A stretch of DNA of 39,608 bases from a virus. Location of the stretch: positions 1-39,608 of IMG/VR virus record IMGVR_UViG_3300025301_000033. One strand, written 5' to 3'. The position numbers were made by a program, and so were the translations under genes. Shown in pieces: positions 4,421 through 12,790 of the stretch (the stretch's first letter is position 1; every line of letters starts with the position of its first letter). Under the pieces are notes generated by a model that worked only from the letters and a program-made list of their open reading frames with translations, was not told the origin of the DNA and did no database searches.

Positions 4421-5477
4421 CCGCAAACTCCTCATCAAAGGTATTAAACAATTCCTTTTGCTTGGGTGGTTCTAGAAAATTCATGCTTCGAAGTGGAACA
4501 GCTTTCTTGTGCAAAAACAGTTCAGCTGTTGTATTTTTTAATCCATGTCTTATGGCGTCATCAACCTCGCATGCGTCCTCCCAATCCTTGGGGTAGTTCT
4601 TCTGCATGTTCTTCCACTGATCATTGTGGTGATAAGGACACCCTATGCACGAGGACTTGCCTGGCATAGGATGCTTTTTAATGTCACGGTACCACTGTAA
4701 GCAGTCCGCTCTTGACATCTTCATCTCGATCAATGGCCAACGGGATTCCAACCATGGAAGCCTAGCTTTCTTCATTCTCATTGCTTCATCTGTGGATATG
4801 CCAATCCATTGTTCGACGATTGTTCCTTTCTTAACCCGGTGTCGTGGTTTGATACCGAGCAACTCCCTCATCTTTTTCTGGATGGGGATAACTTTATAAT
4901 CATGTGTACATTGCCTGTAGAGCATTCCAACCTTTCCACCTGGACGTGCCGCAAACAGTGGTGGATTTGGAACCCTTCCGGCAAAAGACTTCCATTCCTC
5001 GTTGGATCCTTTCACTGGATTGGCTGCTCTAATGAGGTCTTCTCTTAAATTGCTTCTTTCCACCGTGTAAATGGGGCAAATCGTGATGGCTTTTTTGAGA
5101 TATTCCACGTGCTCATAGACAAAGGATGGTTCCCATCCAGTGTCAGCGAATATCATGCAGTCCGGTTTGTGCTTTGTCAGTCCTTCTTGAGCCATGAGTG
5201 CGAGACAGGAAGACTGTACCCCTGCGCCGAGCGATAATACACGCATTGTGGGCTCTTTTTCTTTTCCTTCCTCGTCTTTGTATACTGGCTCATGCGTTGC
5301 CGCAACCGCTGCCATGTTATTGAGCTTTCTGCGGTCAACCTTGTGAGACATTTCTTCCAAAAGCTTACGCCTTTCATATTCCATCTGCTCCTGGTTTATA
5401 GCGAATCCTGGCTTAGTGGGGCTATTGGTATAGCCTTTTTTCTTCCCTTGTTCCCTATAACCTACTTTTCTATTCAT
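4392..5477 (-). CDS. PP-loop ATP pyrophosphatase, PAPS-reductase-like
   Basis: In this 361-residue protein a disordered basic head (1-75) precedes the PP-loop domain: SLGAGVQSS at 82-90 binds the ATP phosphates, followed by IFADTGWEP (109-117). Cysteines at 190 (CTHDYK), 259, 277 and 280 (CIGC) could hold a cluster or carry sulfur. Related PP-loop enzymes (CysH, DndC, tRNA thiolases) activate a substrate with ATP before sulfur transfer or reduction. Phage members are common and of unknown function. Co-transcription with a SufE-like gene suggests sulfur transfer to a nucleic acid or nucleotide rather than sulfate assimilation. It has its own promoter at 5491-5519 and AGGAAG before the ATG. Confidence 0.85.
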   Translation of the reverse strand: MNRKVGYREQGKKKGYTNSPTKPGFAINQEQMEYERRKLLEEMSHKVDRRKLNNMAAVAATHEPVYKDEEGKEKEPTMRVLSLGAGVQSSCLALMAQEGLTKHKPDCMIFADTGWEPSFVYEHVEYLKKAITICPIYTVERSNLREDLIRAANPVKGSNEEWKSFAGRVPNPPLFAARPGGKVGMLYRQCTHDYKVIPIQKKMRELLGIKPRHRVKKGTIVEQWIGISTDEAMRMKKARLPWLESRWPLIEMKMSRADCLQWYRDIKKHPMPGKSSCIGCPYHHNDQWKNMQKNYPKDWEDACEVDDAIRHGLKNTTAELFLHKKAVPLRSMNFLEPPKQKELFNTFDEEFADECEGLCGV

Positions 5478-5490
5478 TATTTCTTCCTAT

Positions 5491-5519
5491 ATTGTATACT
5501 ATTTTATGGCTTAAATCAA
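5491..5519 (-). promoter_or_regulatory. Internal sigma70-like promoter before the PP-loop operon
   Basis: On the minus strand, TTGATT (5514-5519) and TACAAT (5491-5496) are separated by 17 bases, in the only real gap between the polymerase gene and the PP-loop gene. Transcription would start near 5484, only a few bases before the ribosome binding site. It could express the PP-loop/SufE block apart from the replication genes. Confidence 0.5.
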
Positions 5520-7388
5520 TCATTTTGCGTGACCCCAACTTTGGTCAATCTTATACTCTACTTTGGAAGGAACTTCAAGCGCTACGCAGGTCTCCATAAT
5601 TTCCTTTATTTTTTCCCCTTCTTCTTTACTTTTGACGCTGCAATTCAGCTCATCATGAACCTGTATTAGGGGAACAGCCCCCAATTTCTCATATATATCA
5701 ACCATTGCCTTTTTGGTTTGGTCCGCAGCGGAACCTTGAATCAATCTGTTAAGGGCCTTATAGGTTCCCGCTCTCTTGACTGTGGTATATTCAGCTTGCG
5801 CCTGCTTCAGTGGCAATGCTCGGTTAAATTCCCTAGTGAACCAAGCTGGTTCGTAAAGATCGAATCGGCATTTTCTTCCAAGAAGGGTTCTGATGGTTCC
5901 AACGGCACTTGCTCTATTCATCACATCTTCCAGCATTTCCTGCATGAAAGGAACCTTTATTCTAAATTCCTTTAAAATATTCTTTGCTTCCATTGGTGTA
6001 ATGTCCAAATCAACTGCCATTTTCTTGTACCCCATTCCATACATTACCCCTAGACCTATAGTCTTTGCCAATTTTCTAGGAATATCAGCCATATCAGCTG
6101 TTTGCTGATGGAAATCAAGATCCTTTTCCCTGTAGGCTTCCTGTACCTCAACAGCTCCATCATTCTTGTTAAGAACAGCGAAGTGGGTTAAAAGCCTAGG
6201 TTCCTGCTGTGAATAATCAGCTGAAAGCCACTGTTCCCCCTCCTCAGGAATGAAAATCTTTCTTATTTCTATACCCATTTCCCCCCTGATTGGAATCTGC
6301 TGTAAGTTGGGACAGTACATGGAGAATCTTCCAGTAACCGTTCCCCCACTATCCCCCCTAATTTGATTTATATGTGCGTGTATCCTGTCATTGTGTATAT
6401 ATTTGGCTATACCATCTATGAATGTACCCTGTAACTTGTTGAATATCCTCGCCTTGGTAATAAGACGTGGAAGCTCATGCTCGTGGGTTTCCAAGAATGT
6501 CTGGGTAAAACTGGGTGCCTTTGTTTTTTCCGTCATTGGATATTCCAAATTAAGGGAATTAAACGCCTTCGCGACTGACCTCGCTGACCACAAATCCACA
6601 TAAGATCCTGTTAAGTCTTTCACTCTTTTTAAAATTTTTTTCTCTTTGTTTCTAAGCTTATTCTTTAGAGCAAAGGCTTTTGTCATGTCAACCCTCACTC
6701 CTTTCTTTGTCATATTGAATATGACGTTAATAAGGCGGCATTCTATGTCATAGATGCTCTGAAGAGATTCTTTTTCTATTTCAATCTTTAATCTTTCATG
6801 CAGTTGCAAAGTCAACCTTGCATCCGCTTCAGCGTATTCCCCCACAAATTGCGCGTTCATTTTGTACATCTCACTCTTGGGATCCAGTCCCAATTCAGCC
6901 GCAGCTTTCTTGAGTGTTGCTTCGTTTTTGTACTCTCCTAGGTATTGGGACACTATGCTATTAAGTGTATATGAAAATCTATTCTCATCAATAAGGGCTG
7001 ACGCAATCATTGTATCATGTATGTATCCTTTTACTTCTATTCCTATTCTCCACAGCCACCCAATGTCATACTGCGCATTATGAAACACTTTGTCTATTGA
7101 ATCGTCTTCACATACAGATTTAATGTATTTTAGGACAGCTTCCTTGTCCATGTTTCCGCCACCATCATGATCAATGGGATAATAGGCACTGAAATGTCCA
7201 TCAGATATGGCAATACCTATAACCTTTCCTATGCCTCGTGGCCAACCTGGGCCCATTTTCTTCAGATCTGTATCGCAAGTCTCCAAGTCCACAGCCACTA
7301 CGGGTCTTTCCTTCATGGATGGAAATTCAGTAGGATGAACCCACTCTGATTTTATAGTGTTAGCAAAGATAAATTCATTTTGTTTCAT
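5520..7388 (-). CDS. polA: Family A DNA polymerase with 3'-5' exonuclease
   Basis: This 622-residue replicative polymerase has a proofreading domain with ExoI VAVDLET (Asp34, Glu36), ExoII FHNAQYD (Asn104, Asp108) and ExoIII EYAEAD (Asp189). The polymerase has motif A DYSQQEPR (Asp391, Glu396), motif B R438, K442, L446 and Y450, and motif C VHDE (Asp579, Glu580). Leu446 matches E. coli Phe762, a position where viral polymerases vary between Phe, Tyr and Leu. Motif A has Gln and Pro where Ile and Leu are usual. There is no 5'-3' exonuclease domain, as normal for phage enzymes. The start overlaps DUF3310 by 14 bases, with AAGGA upstream. Confidence 0.97.
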   Translation of the reverse strand: MKQNEFIFANTIKSEWVHPTEFPSMKERPVVAVDLETCDTDLKKMGPGWPRGIGKVIGIAISDGHFSAYYPIDHDGGGNMDKEAVLKYIKSVCEDDSIDKVFHNAQYDIGWLWRIGIEVKGYIHDTMIASALIDENRFSYTLNSIVSQYLGEYKNEATLKKAAAELGLDPKSEMYKMNAQFVGEYAEADARLTLQLHERLKIEIEKESLQSIYDIECRLINVIFNMTKKGVRVDMTKAFALKNKLRNKEKKILKRVKDLTGSYVDLWSARSVAKAFNSLNLEYPMTEKTKAPSFTQTFLETHEHELPRLITKARIFNKLQGTFIDGIAKYIHNDRIHAHINQIRGDSGGTVTGRFSMYCPNLQQIPIRGEMGIEIRKIFIPEEGEQWLSADYSQQEPRLLTHFAVLNKNDGAVEVQEAYREKDLDFHQQTADMADIPRKLAKTIGLGVMYGMGYKKMAVDLDITPMEAKNILKEFRIKVPFMQEMLEDVMNRASAVGTIRTLLGRKCRFDLYEPAWFTREFNRALPLKQAQAEYTTVKRAGTYKALNRLIQGSAADQTKKAMVDIYEKLGAVPLIQVHDELNCSVKSKEEGEKIKEIMETCVALEVPSKVEYKIDQSWGHAK

Positions 7389-7665
7389 TTTTTTCCTTAT
7401 TGAGTTTTTTGATATGTTTTCTGGTCACTTCTCCCATTAGCTCACCGCGAGATTTCTTGGGGGTGTACTGATCTTCCAAGAGCAATTCAGCATAGTGGAT
7501 AACTTTTTCCACGTCCTGTTTTCCCCCCTTGATACTGTGCCTGGTGATATACTTGACAATGTTTCCTTCATACCAACCAAGCTTATTCTTAACGATATAG
7601 TGGCTAGGCTGGATTGCCATTCTTTTATAATGGTCTCCTCCTATCTGTTTTTTATGGGCACTCAT
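7375..7665 (-). CDS. DUF3310 protein
   Basis: The 96-residue product begins with the DUF3310 signature QIGGDHYKRMAIQPSHY (7-23), followed by LGWYEGNIVKYITRH and a short helical region (KGGKQDVEKVIHYAELLLED). DUF3310 proteins are widespread in phages, often close to replication or nucleotide genes, and lack an agreed function. Its ATG overlaps the helicase stop (ATGA), and its end overlaps the polymerase start, so it belongs to the replication operon. Confidence 0.9.
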   Translation of the reverse strand: MSAHKKQIGGDHYKRMAIQPSHYIVKNKLGWYEGNIVKYITRHSIKGGKQDVEKVIHYAELLLEDQYTPKKSRGELMGEVTRKHIKKLNKEKNETK

Positions 7666-9167
7666 ATTTTGAATCCCCCATAGTTTTGTGGTTCTATTAT
7701 ATGCAGTTGTTCTTTTGCGCGTGTTACCCCCACATAAAAGACTCTGTGCGTATCGTCTGGATTGACTTCCATTTCCTCCCTGTTGGCGCGGGAAAGATCC
7801 GTGAACAGCATAACGTTATCACACTCTCCACCCTTGGCCATGTGAATGGTGCTTAAGTTAATGAGAGGATCAGAGGATAAAGTCTTGTTAACCTTTTCCA
7901 ACGATCGTATGTACTCTATATTTCTATTTCCTATTTTCTCAAACACCACATCCCAAGGCGTGCCGGACGCACACAATCCATGGTGCATCGTTAATTCTTC
8001 AACACCATACATTTTATCTTCACTTAATGTGTTCAAATTCTTATAGCCCCTTTCAACACCAATCTTGGTTGGTAGGTAACTGTATATGTAAGATACCTCA
8101 TCATAGGAAAGTTCATCACCCTCGTTCAGTTTTTTCCATGCATCTATGGCTGACAGTATTTCTTTCTTGACTGGAAGCTTATTATTTTTCTTGTATGCCA
8201 ATCCCTGTTGTCTTAGGTTTTCCTCAATCTCATTCAACATATATCCGCACGGAGCCAGGACAAGCCATTTTCCTATGCTTAAATCAATGGGATCAGGATA
8301 TGCATGTAATTCAGCTACACCATGTACATTTCTTGGCAGCCATTCCTTATCCCTTCTATTGTCTATTCTTTTTACTATCGAGTCCGCAATTCTGTGAACA
8401 GCGCGAGGACATCTATAAGAGTGTTTAAGGATGGTTACATTCCCTTCCATATTTATGAAATGTTCAATACTAGCGCCTGCCCACCTAAAGATGGCTTGGT
8501 CATCATCCCCGCTTATGTAAACTCTCTTGGCATTCTTCCATATTTTGGAGCACATTTTCCACTGTAAATTGGTTAGATCCTGTGCTTCATCAATGAATAC
8601 CACTTCCAACTTTGGGGTAGGTCCCGTCTCGATCCACAGAGAAAGCATGTCAGTGAAATCATGCTTGTTATTACCATGTTTATAATCCTCTAACGCCCTG
8701 TAAGCCATTAATAGCTCATACCAGTTAAAATTAAAATTATGTTTATTATAGAATTCTTCCAGTTCCATGCATTGATTTCTGCATTTATTTATTTCCCTTA
8801 ATAGCTTGTTGTCTGTTGTAATTATTCCTGTATCTTCCCAGTCCTGAGTGACAAATTCCAGGTCAACACCAGACTCAGCCGAGAATGATTTGTAATCTTT
8901 TGGGTTCATTATTTCCGTTTTTGCCATTCCTAGTTGCCTTTTTCCAAATGCGTGTAGTGTACAGAAGTAAGGCAAGTCATCATCAGTCAAGCTAAATTTT
9001 TCTTTGGCCCTATCACGTGCTTCATTAGTAGCTTTGGTAGTAAAACTGAAGAATCCAATTTCATTTGAATCAGCAGTCTTCTCCTTTAGCTCCCGGTCCA
9101 CTATCCGCAGAAGTTCCTCAGTTTTCCCCGTGCCGGGTGGGCCTAGTATGATGTTAATTTCTGGCAT
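7662..9167 (-). CDS. UvrD/Rep-like SF1 DNA helicase
   Basis: The start is placed at MPEINIILGP (ATG 9165-9167), not the in-frame start 48 bases upstream, because Walker A follows at once and overlap with the HNH gene is then only 14 bases. In 501 residues it has Walker A GPPGTGKT, motif II IDEAQD, motif III GDDDQAIFRWAG, motif V TIHMAKGGE and motif VI FYVGVTRAKE, the full set of an SF1A helicase. Such enzymes unwind DNA 3'-5' in replication or repair. No DnaB-like or T7-like ring helicase is seen in the window, so it may take part in fork unwinding, which is inference. Confidence 0.93.
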   Translation of the reverse strand: MPEINIILGPPGTGKTEELLRIVDRELKEKTADSNEIGFFSFTTKATNEARDRAKEKFSLTDDDLPYFCTLHAFGKRQLGMAKTEIMNPKDYKSFSAESGVDLEFVTQDWEDTGIITTDNKLLREINKCRNQCMELEEFYNKHNFNFNWYELLMAYRALEDYKHGNNKHDFTDMLSLWIETGPTPKLEVVFIDEAQDLTNLQWKMCSKIWKNAKRVYISGDDDQAIFRWAGASIEHFINMEGNVTILKHSYRCPRAVHRIADSIVKRIDNRRDKEWLPRNVHGVAELHAYPDPIDLSIGKWLVLAPCGYMLNEIEENLRQQGLAYKKNNKLPVKKEILSAIDAWKKLNEGDELSYDEVSYIYSYLPTKIGVERGYKNLNTLSEDKMYGVEELTMHHGLCASGTPWDVVFEKIGNRNIEYIRSLEKVNKTLSSDPLINLSTIHMAKGGECDNVMLFTDLSRANREEMEVNPDDTHRVFYVGVTRAKEQLHIIEPQNYGGFKI

Positions 9168-9573
9168 CTCTAATTCTTTTCTCCTCCGTTCTATGACAAT
9201 TGGCGCATAGTACAATGCATTTCATCCATTCTTTTTTCATTTTCTTAAACTGTTGCCAACTTGTTCTCCAAAAAGAAGAGACAGGTCTTTCTTTTTTTTC
9301 TGGATTTATATGGTGATAGTCTAACCTTTCTGGATATTTTTTAAATTTTTTATTGCAGTGAGAACACCCAAGTTTGGTTTTGGATGCATTATACAAAGCT
9401 GTTATTGCATCATAAACTTTTTTCTTATTAGCTTTGTGATATGACCTTTGCCTTTCAAATGCTTCAGGACTTCTAAAATCTGCATACTTCTTTCCTCTTT
9501 TCATAGTGTATCCAACAAATATATATCCATCTTCTCTTTTATCACCGTATTTTAAGTTAGAACGGTATGTCAT
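9154..9573 (-). CDS. HNH endonuclease
   Basis: The 139-residue product has zinc ligands Cys70, Cys73, Cys123 and Cys126 around an HNH core: LDYHHINP (84-91, with catalytic His) and CANCHR (123-128). The ATG at 9571-9573 is chosen because GGAGG lies 6 bases upstream, within the end of the primase gene. It overlaps both neighbours. Free-standing HNH genes near phage polymerase and helicase genes are usually homing endonucleases, though packaging-associated HNH proteins exist. Its AT-rich codons (runs of A and T near 9290-9360) differ from the adjacent primase, consistent with recent arrival. Confidence 0.88.
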   Translation of the reverse strand: MTYRSNLKYGDKREDGYIFVGYTMKRGKKYADFRSPEAFERQRSYHKANKKKVYDAITALYNASKTKLGCSHCNKKFKKYPERLDYHHINPEKKERPVSSFWRTSWQQFKKMKKEWMKCIVLCANCHRTEEKRIRDARN

Positions 9574-11101
9574 CTTTTTCCTCCCTATCAAACTCTGAGT
9601 CCTGTTTAGGAAAGGCCGGAATGCCCCATACGTTCACGCCCTTGCCCTTGATCTTGAAGAATTCCGATCTGAATCCTTTTATGTTTTGTATTTCCGCTAT
9701 GATCTGTCCTGTGTTGCTGAAATGGTTGAATTTCTGCCTGATAAGATAGGCGTGGAGGTCCTGAAGCCTGAAATAGGTTATATTGTAGTCCTTCGCTTCG
9801 GAATCGTCCTGTGTCCACGGTCTTCTTATGAGTATTTGTCCTTTGTTTTTTGCCTGCGCCCGATCAGTACAGAACTCCTGGAGGTGAGCCATGAACTGTC
9901 CGGACACAGATCCGTCACTGGAAACTTTGGTAATTTGAGCCTTTTTCATTTTCTCATTTACGAGTTTTTGCCAGTCAGACGTCTTCATCAACGGAGGCAT
10001 AATGGTCAATACGTCCATTGCGCGCCGCTGAAACTTTGTTTGTATCTGTAATTCCTCAGTGCTTAATTGAATCTTGTAGTCATCTTCATCAGGCTTATCA
10101 TTGGGAATTTCAAGGAACCACTGTGGGGGCTTCGTATCCAGCTTGGTCAGTTCCCCCAATGCCTGGGCCAAATCGCTGCCATCTATTCCGTATTTCCTGA
10201 GCTTGCATATGATGGAATTGCAGTAGGAAACTATTGGCTGATCCTTGCACTTATAGTTATAATCTTTCTTGTTGAGTTGTGATACTACAACGGTTACTTC
10301 CTTGTGATCCAATGGTGGTTCCATATATTTCTGATTATATTTTTCCAGTAAATTCTCCCAATTTGTGGGGTCGAACTTTCTCAGGTAAACTCCAATGTTA
10401 AATAGACCGTTGTTGCGTGTTCCTTCCGGAAATCCTTGATCACACAGTGCCTGCAGGCACGGTGGTCCATCCTTGATGGCCTCGTCATCAACACTCACTT
10501 TTACCTTGTCTATGTCTTCCACGCTGTACTTGTCGTACATCGCATAAAATTCCTTTAACGTTGCTGGCTCCCCATTATTCTTGATGGCAAACCTAACTGT
10601 CTTTCTTGCATGGTAATAGGGAAGATTAAGGAAATTTCCCACGTCCCCCTTTTCCGGCTGAATGCCGGATTGTTTTGGAAATATTTCTGATTTTGATTGA
10701 CCTAGTAGCGCCGCAATTGCGGAAAGCTTATTTTTCATGGTCTTGGATGCAATCGTATTTTTCATAAAGAGGAAGATGTGAGCTCCTCCACTCTTTGACT
10801 TGCAGTGCACTAATGGTAATTTTAATTTTCTGATTTTGATAATAAGACTATGGTGATCAATAGGATAATCATCAATATCAATGCATCCCCACTTAGTAGT
10901 ATTATCAGCCCTAATAGGAATAATCCCAAGAGACGGACCCTCACCCTTGAGGTGTTTTTCCCAGAGTTCATCGGTTACCTCCCTTCTGACAACAGAAGAT
11001 TTGCCTTGTTGCTTACCGTCAGCACGTGCCCCATTGGGTTGGTGCTGACCGTAAGCTATATCCAAACCTTCAAATATGAACTTGAATTTCTCAACTTCCA
11101 C
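9557..11101 (-). CDS. Archaeo-eukaryotic-type primase (PrimPol-like)
   Basis: This is a 514-residue protein. The catalytic region has WGCIDIDDY (71-79), giving Asp75 and Asp77 as metal ligands, and SKSGGAHIFLF (102-112) with the Ser-x-x-Gly-x-His pattern typical of AEP primases. A PriCT-like helical segment follows near 218-245 (PEGTRNNGLFNIG). The C-terminus ends DDIPF after an acidic stretch, like the tip of bacterial SSB. Translation starts at GTG with GGAGG 4 bases before it. It should make primers for the phage polymerase and could have polymerase activity itself. It replaces the DnaG-type primase usual in many phages. Confidence 0.88.
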   Translation of the reverse strand: MEVEKFKFIFEGLDIAYGQHQPNGARADGKQQGKSSVVRREVTDELWEKHLKGEGPSLGIIPIRADNTTKWGCIDIDDYPIDHHSLIIKIRKLKLPLVHCKSKSGGAHIFLFMKNTIASKTMKNKLSAIAALLGQSKSEIFPKQSGIQPEKGDVGNFLNLPYYHARKTVRFAIKNNGEPATLKEFYAMYDKYSVEDIDKVKVSVDDEAIKDGPPCLQALCDQGFPEGTRNNGLFNIGVYLRKFDPTNWENLLEKYNQKYMEPPLDHKEVTVVVSQLNKKDYNYKCKDQPIVSYCNSIICKLRKYGIDGSDLAQALGELTKLDTKPPQWFLEIPNDKPDEDDYKIQLSTEELQIQTKFQRRAMDVLTIMPPLMKTSDWQKLVNEKMKKAQITKVSSDGSVSGQFMAHLQEFCTDRAQAKNKGQILIRRPWTQDDSEAKDYNITYFRLQDLHAYLIRQKFNHFSNTGQIIAEIQNIKGFRSEFFKIKGKGVNVWGIPAFPKQDSEFDREEKDDIPF

Positions 11102-11122
11102 AAAACCTCCAATAGATATCCC

Positions 11123-11902
11123 TTAAAAAGGAATATCTACGTTGCTTTCAGTTGTCTGCGGTTTTGCGATTGATTTTGGTTCTTCCGGTTTTGCTTCTAC
11201 TGCACCACTTGATGCGGCAGTAGAAAATGCTTTACCTTCACCGTAAACGGAAGCGTCAGTTACCTGATCCCCCTTTTCTACTTGGAAGCCAAACCAGCTA
11301 CCTCGATCATTTGATTCACCTACCGTTGTTATTTTGTAGGTAAAGGCATATGTTGGAGGCGTAAACATCCCAGATGGACCCTTAATTTTTTGTGACAGCA
11401 TCAGGCTGTTCCAACGTCTGCTTTTCTTAAGCTGACTTGAAGCCATGCTGATCACGGCATTTTGGTATCCACCATTTATTTTAGCCAATACATAATGATA
11501 AGCTGTTTGAACAATATGGTTGCCGTTGTCAAGTACATATCTTCCGGTCATTGGATCCCTAGCTGCTTTTCCTAGAATGCCACTGTCGGCACTATGGGAA
11601 GCAATAAATCCTCCACCCTGTTCACGAGCTTTCCATTCAACATATCTTAGGTGATAAAAAACGGGAATGACAGTTAATTCAGGAAATGTTTCCTGGGTAA
11701 CTGTATTATACAGTTGACCAGCTTTTGCTGTTTCAATGTATTCCGCTTTTGATGGGTTTATTTGAGGGCTTCCGGATTGAAGGATAGTTATGTAGGGGAT
11801 AGCTGTATCCCTTGAAAGATCCAACGCTCCAAAGCCACTTGTGATTTTAGAGTCCGCGGCAATTGTTGCCACGTCGACTGAATTATTAGTTTTTTTATTC
11901 AT
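11123..11902 (-). CDS. Probable phage single-strand DNA-binding protein
   Basis: In the 259-residue product, the body (20-210) is beta-rich with conserved-looking patches (RDTAIPYITILQSGSPQINP, YVEWKAREQGGGF). It is followed by an Ala/Pro/Glu-rich flexible linker and a C-terminal VDIPF. The layout of folded domain, disordered linker and DIPF tip is that of SSB proteins, which use the tip to recruit partners. The body does not show an obvious canonical SSB OB-fold motif, so this may be a phage-specific family. It sits between the primase and two early genes, with GAGGAA before the ATG. DNA binding is inferred, not seen. Confidence 0.6.
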   Translation of the reverse strand: MNKKTNNSVDVATIAADSKITSGFGALDLSRDTAIPYITILQSGSPQINPSKAEYIETAKAGQLYNTVTQETFPELTVIPVFYHLRYVEWKAREQGGGFIASHSADSGILGKAARDPMTGRYVLDNGNHIVQTAYHYVLAKINGGYQNAVISMASSQLKKSRRWNSLMLSQKIKGPSGMFTPPTYAFTYKITTVGESNDRGSWFGFQVEKGDQVTDASVYGEGKAFSTAASSGAVEAKPEEPKSIAKPQTTESNVDIPF

Positions 11903-11923
11903 TAGTATTTCCTCTTTAAGTTA

Positions 11924-12472
11924 TTAAGATTTAATAGTTGTTTTTTGTCCTACATACGCCCCTAACAGATCCATCGGTAATTTCTTACCGGATTCATGTT
12001 GTTCACGTACAAAGGCGCGAAGGGTGGAAGGTTCGACCCACTCGCGTTGTGAAGACTCATATCCCTCTTTATTCAAGTGTTCCAAAAGTCCTCTAGCTTT
12101 CTCATCTTCATTCCTCCCAAAGCTACAAGAGACTTGGTTCTTTACTAAATCACCAAATCCGTTGTTCCTTAACCAAGCATAAGCCATTGCCTTTTTTTCT
12201 GGCTTGATGGAAGCGCCATAATAGTCCTTAACGGATATTAACCTTCCATCTGCTAGTTTTAATTCTGATAAACCTACTTCCGCAAAAAGACTAGGAAGAA
12301 CTTCTTCCGATAGTTTTTTCTTATAGTCTTCTTTCTTTTTTAATTGTTCCTTTATATCGTTTATTTCTTTATCTGTTTCTGCAACATCCGTTGCAACTGC
12401 ACCAATCCTGCCTAAATTATCTTGGGGTACACCCTCGACATCCTTTGCCATTTGATTTACTAAATTATTCAT
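11924..12472 (-). CDS. Coiled-coil protein of the replication operon, unknown function
   Basis: The product has 182 residues, with a helical, charged N-terminal half (residues 30-60, KEINDIKEQLKKKEDYKKKL) and then a compact domain (LKLADGRLISVKDYYGASI, AYAWLRNNGFGDLVKNQV). AAGGAAAAC precedes the ATG, and the gene overlaps its upstream neighbour by 8 bases. I do not recognise the family. Its place between the first operon gene and the SSB-like gene suggests a replication accessory or host-directed early protein. Confidence 0.85.
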   Translation of the reverse strand: MNNLVNQMAKDVEGVPQDNLGRIGAVATDVAETDKEINDIKEQLKKKEDYKKKLSEEVLPSLFAEVGLSELKLADGRLISVKDYYGASIKPEKKAMAYAWLRNNGFGDLVKNQVSCSFGRNEDEKARGLLEHLNKEGYESSQREWVEPSTLRAFVREQHESGKKLPMDLLGAYVGQKTTIKS

Positions 12473-12779
12473 GTTTTCCTTTCAAGTCTATTTCTATATC
12501 ATAATATCTTGTTTCGTTGCGGTCCCACTTCAGTACCTTGAAGCGTCCGTTGTTGTGTTCTGCAGCAATTGCTCCTGCAACCGCTATTATAGCAGGATCT
12601 CCGATTAAAAGCAAGTAGTCATTATCATTAAAATCCCTCAATTCTTTTTGAAGCTTAAATGTTAAAGGACTGGATGATAAAATCATCTGTTTATTGTCAG
12701 GAAGAACAATTTTTAAATCACCAAACTTTTCAGCTGACCTTATATTTCTTCCCATTTCTTGCAAAACGTAAACTGTCAT
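12465..12779 (-). CDS. First gene of the leftward replication operon, unknown function
   Basis: The 104-residue product contains DYLLLIGDPAIIAVAGAIAA (54-73), an Ala-rich helix, followed by GRFKVLKWDR and a beta-rich end. It has no signal or membrane segment that is clearly real; the Ala-rich stretch is probably a buried helix. It is the promoter-proximal gene behind the palindromic promoter, about 15 bases from the predicted transcript start, with little leader and no strong ribosome binding site. No family is named with confidence. Confidence 0.82.
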   Translation of the reverse strand: MTVYVLQEMGRNIRSAEKFGDLKIVLPDNKQMILSSSPLTFKLQKELRDFNDNDYLLLIGDPAIIAVAGAIAAEHNNGRFKVLKWDRNETRYYDIEIDLKGKHE

Positions 12780-12790
12780 AATTTTATTTC

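Noticed and set aside
4392-5477. PP-loop gene as a true CysH sulfate-assimilation enzyme
   Set aside because: The N-terminal extension and cysteine arrangement differ from CysH, and there are no other sulfate-assimilation genes; the broader PP-loop family call is safer.
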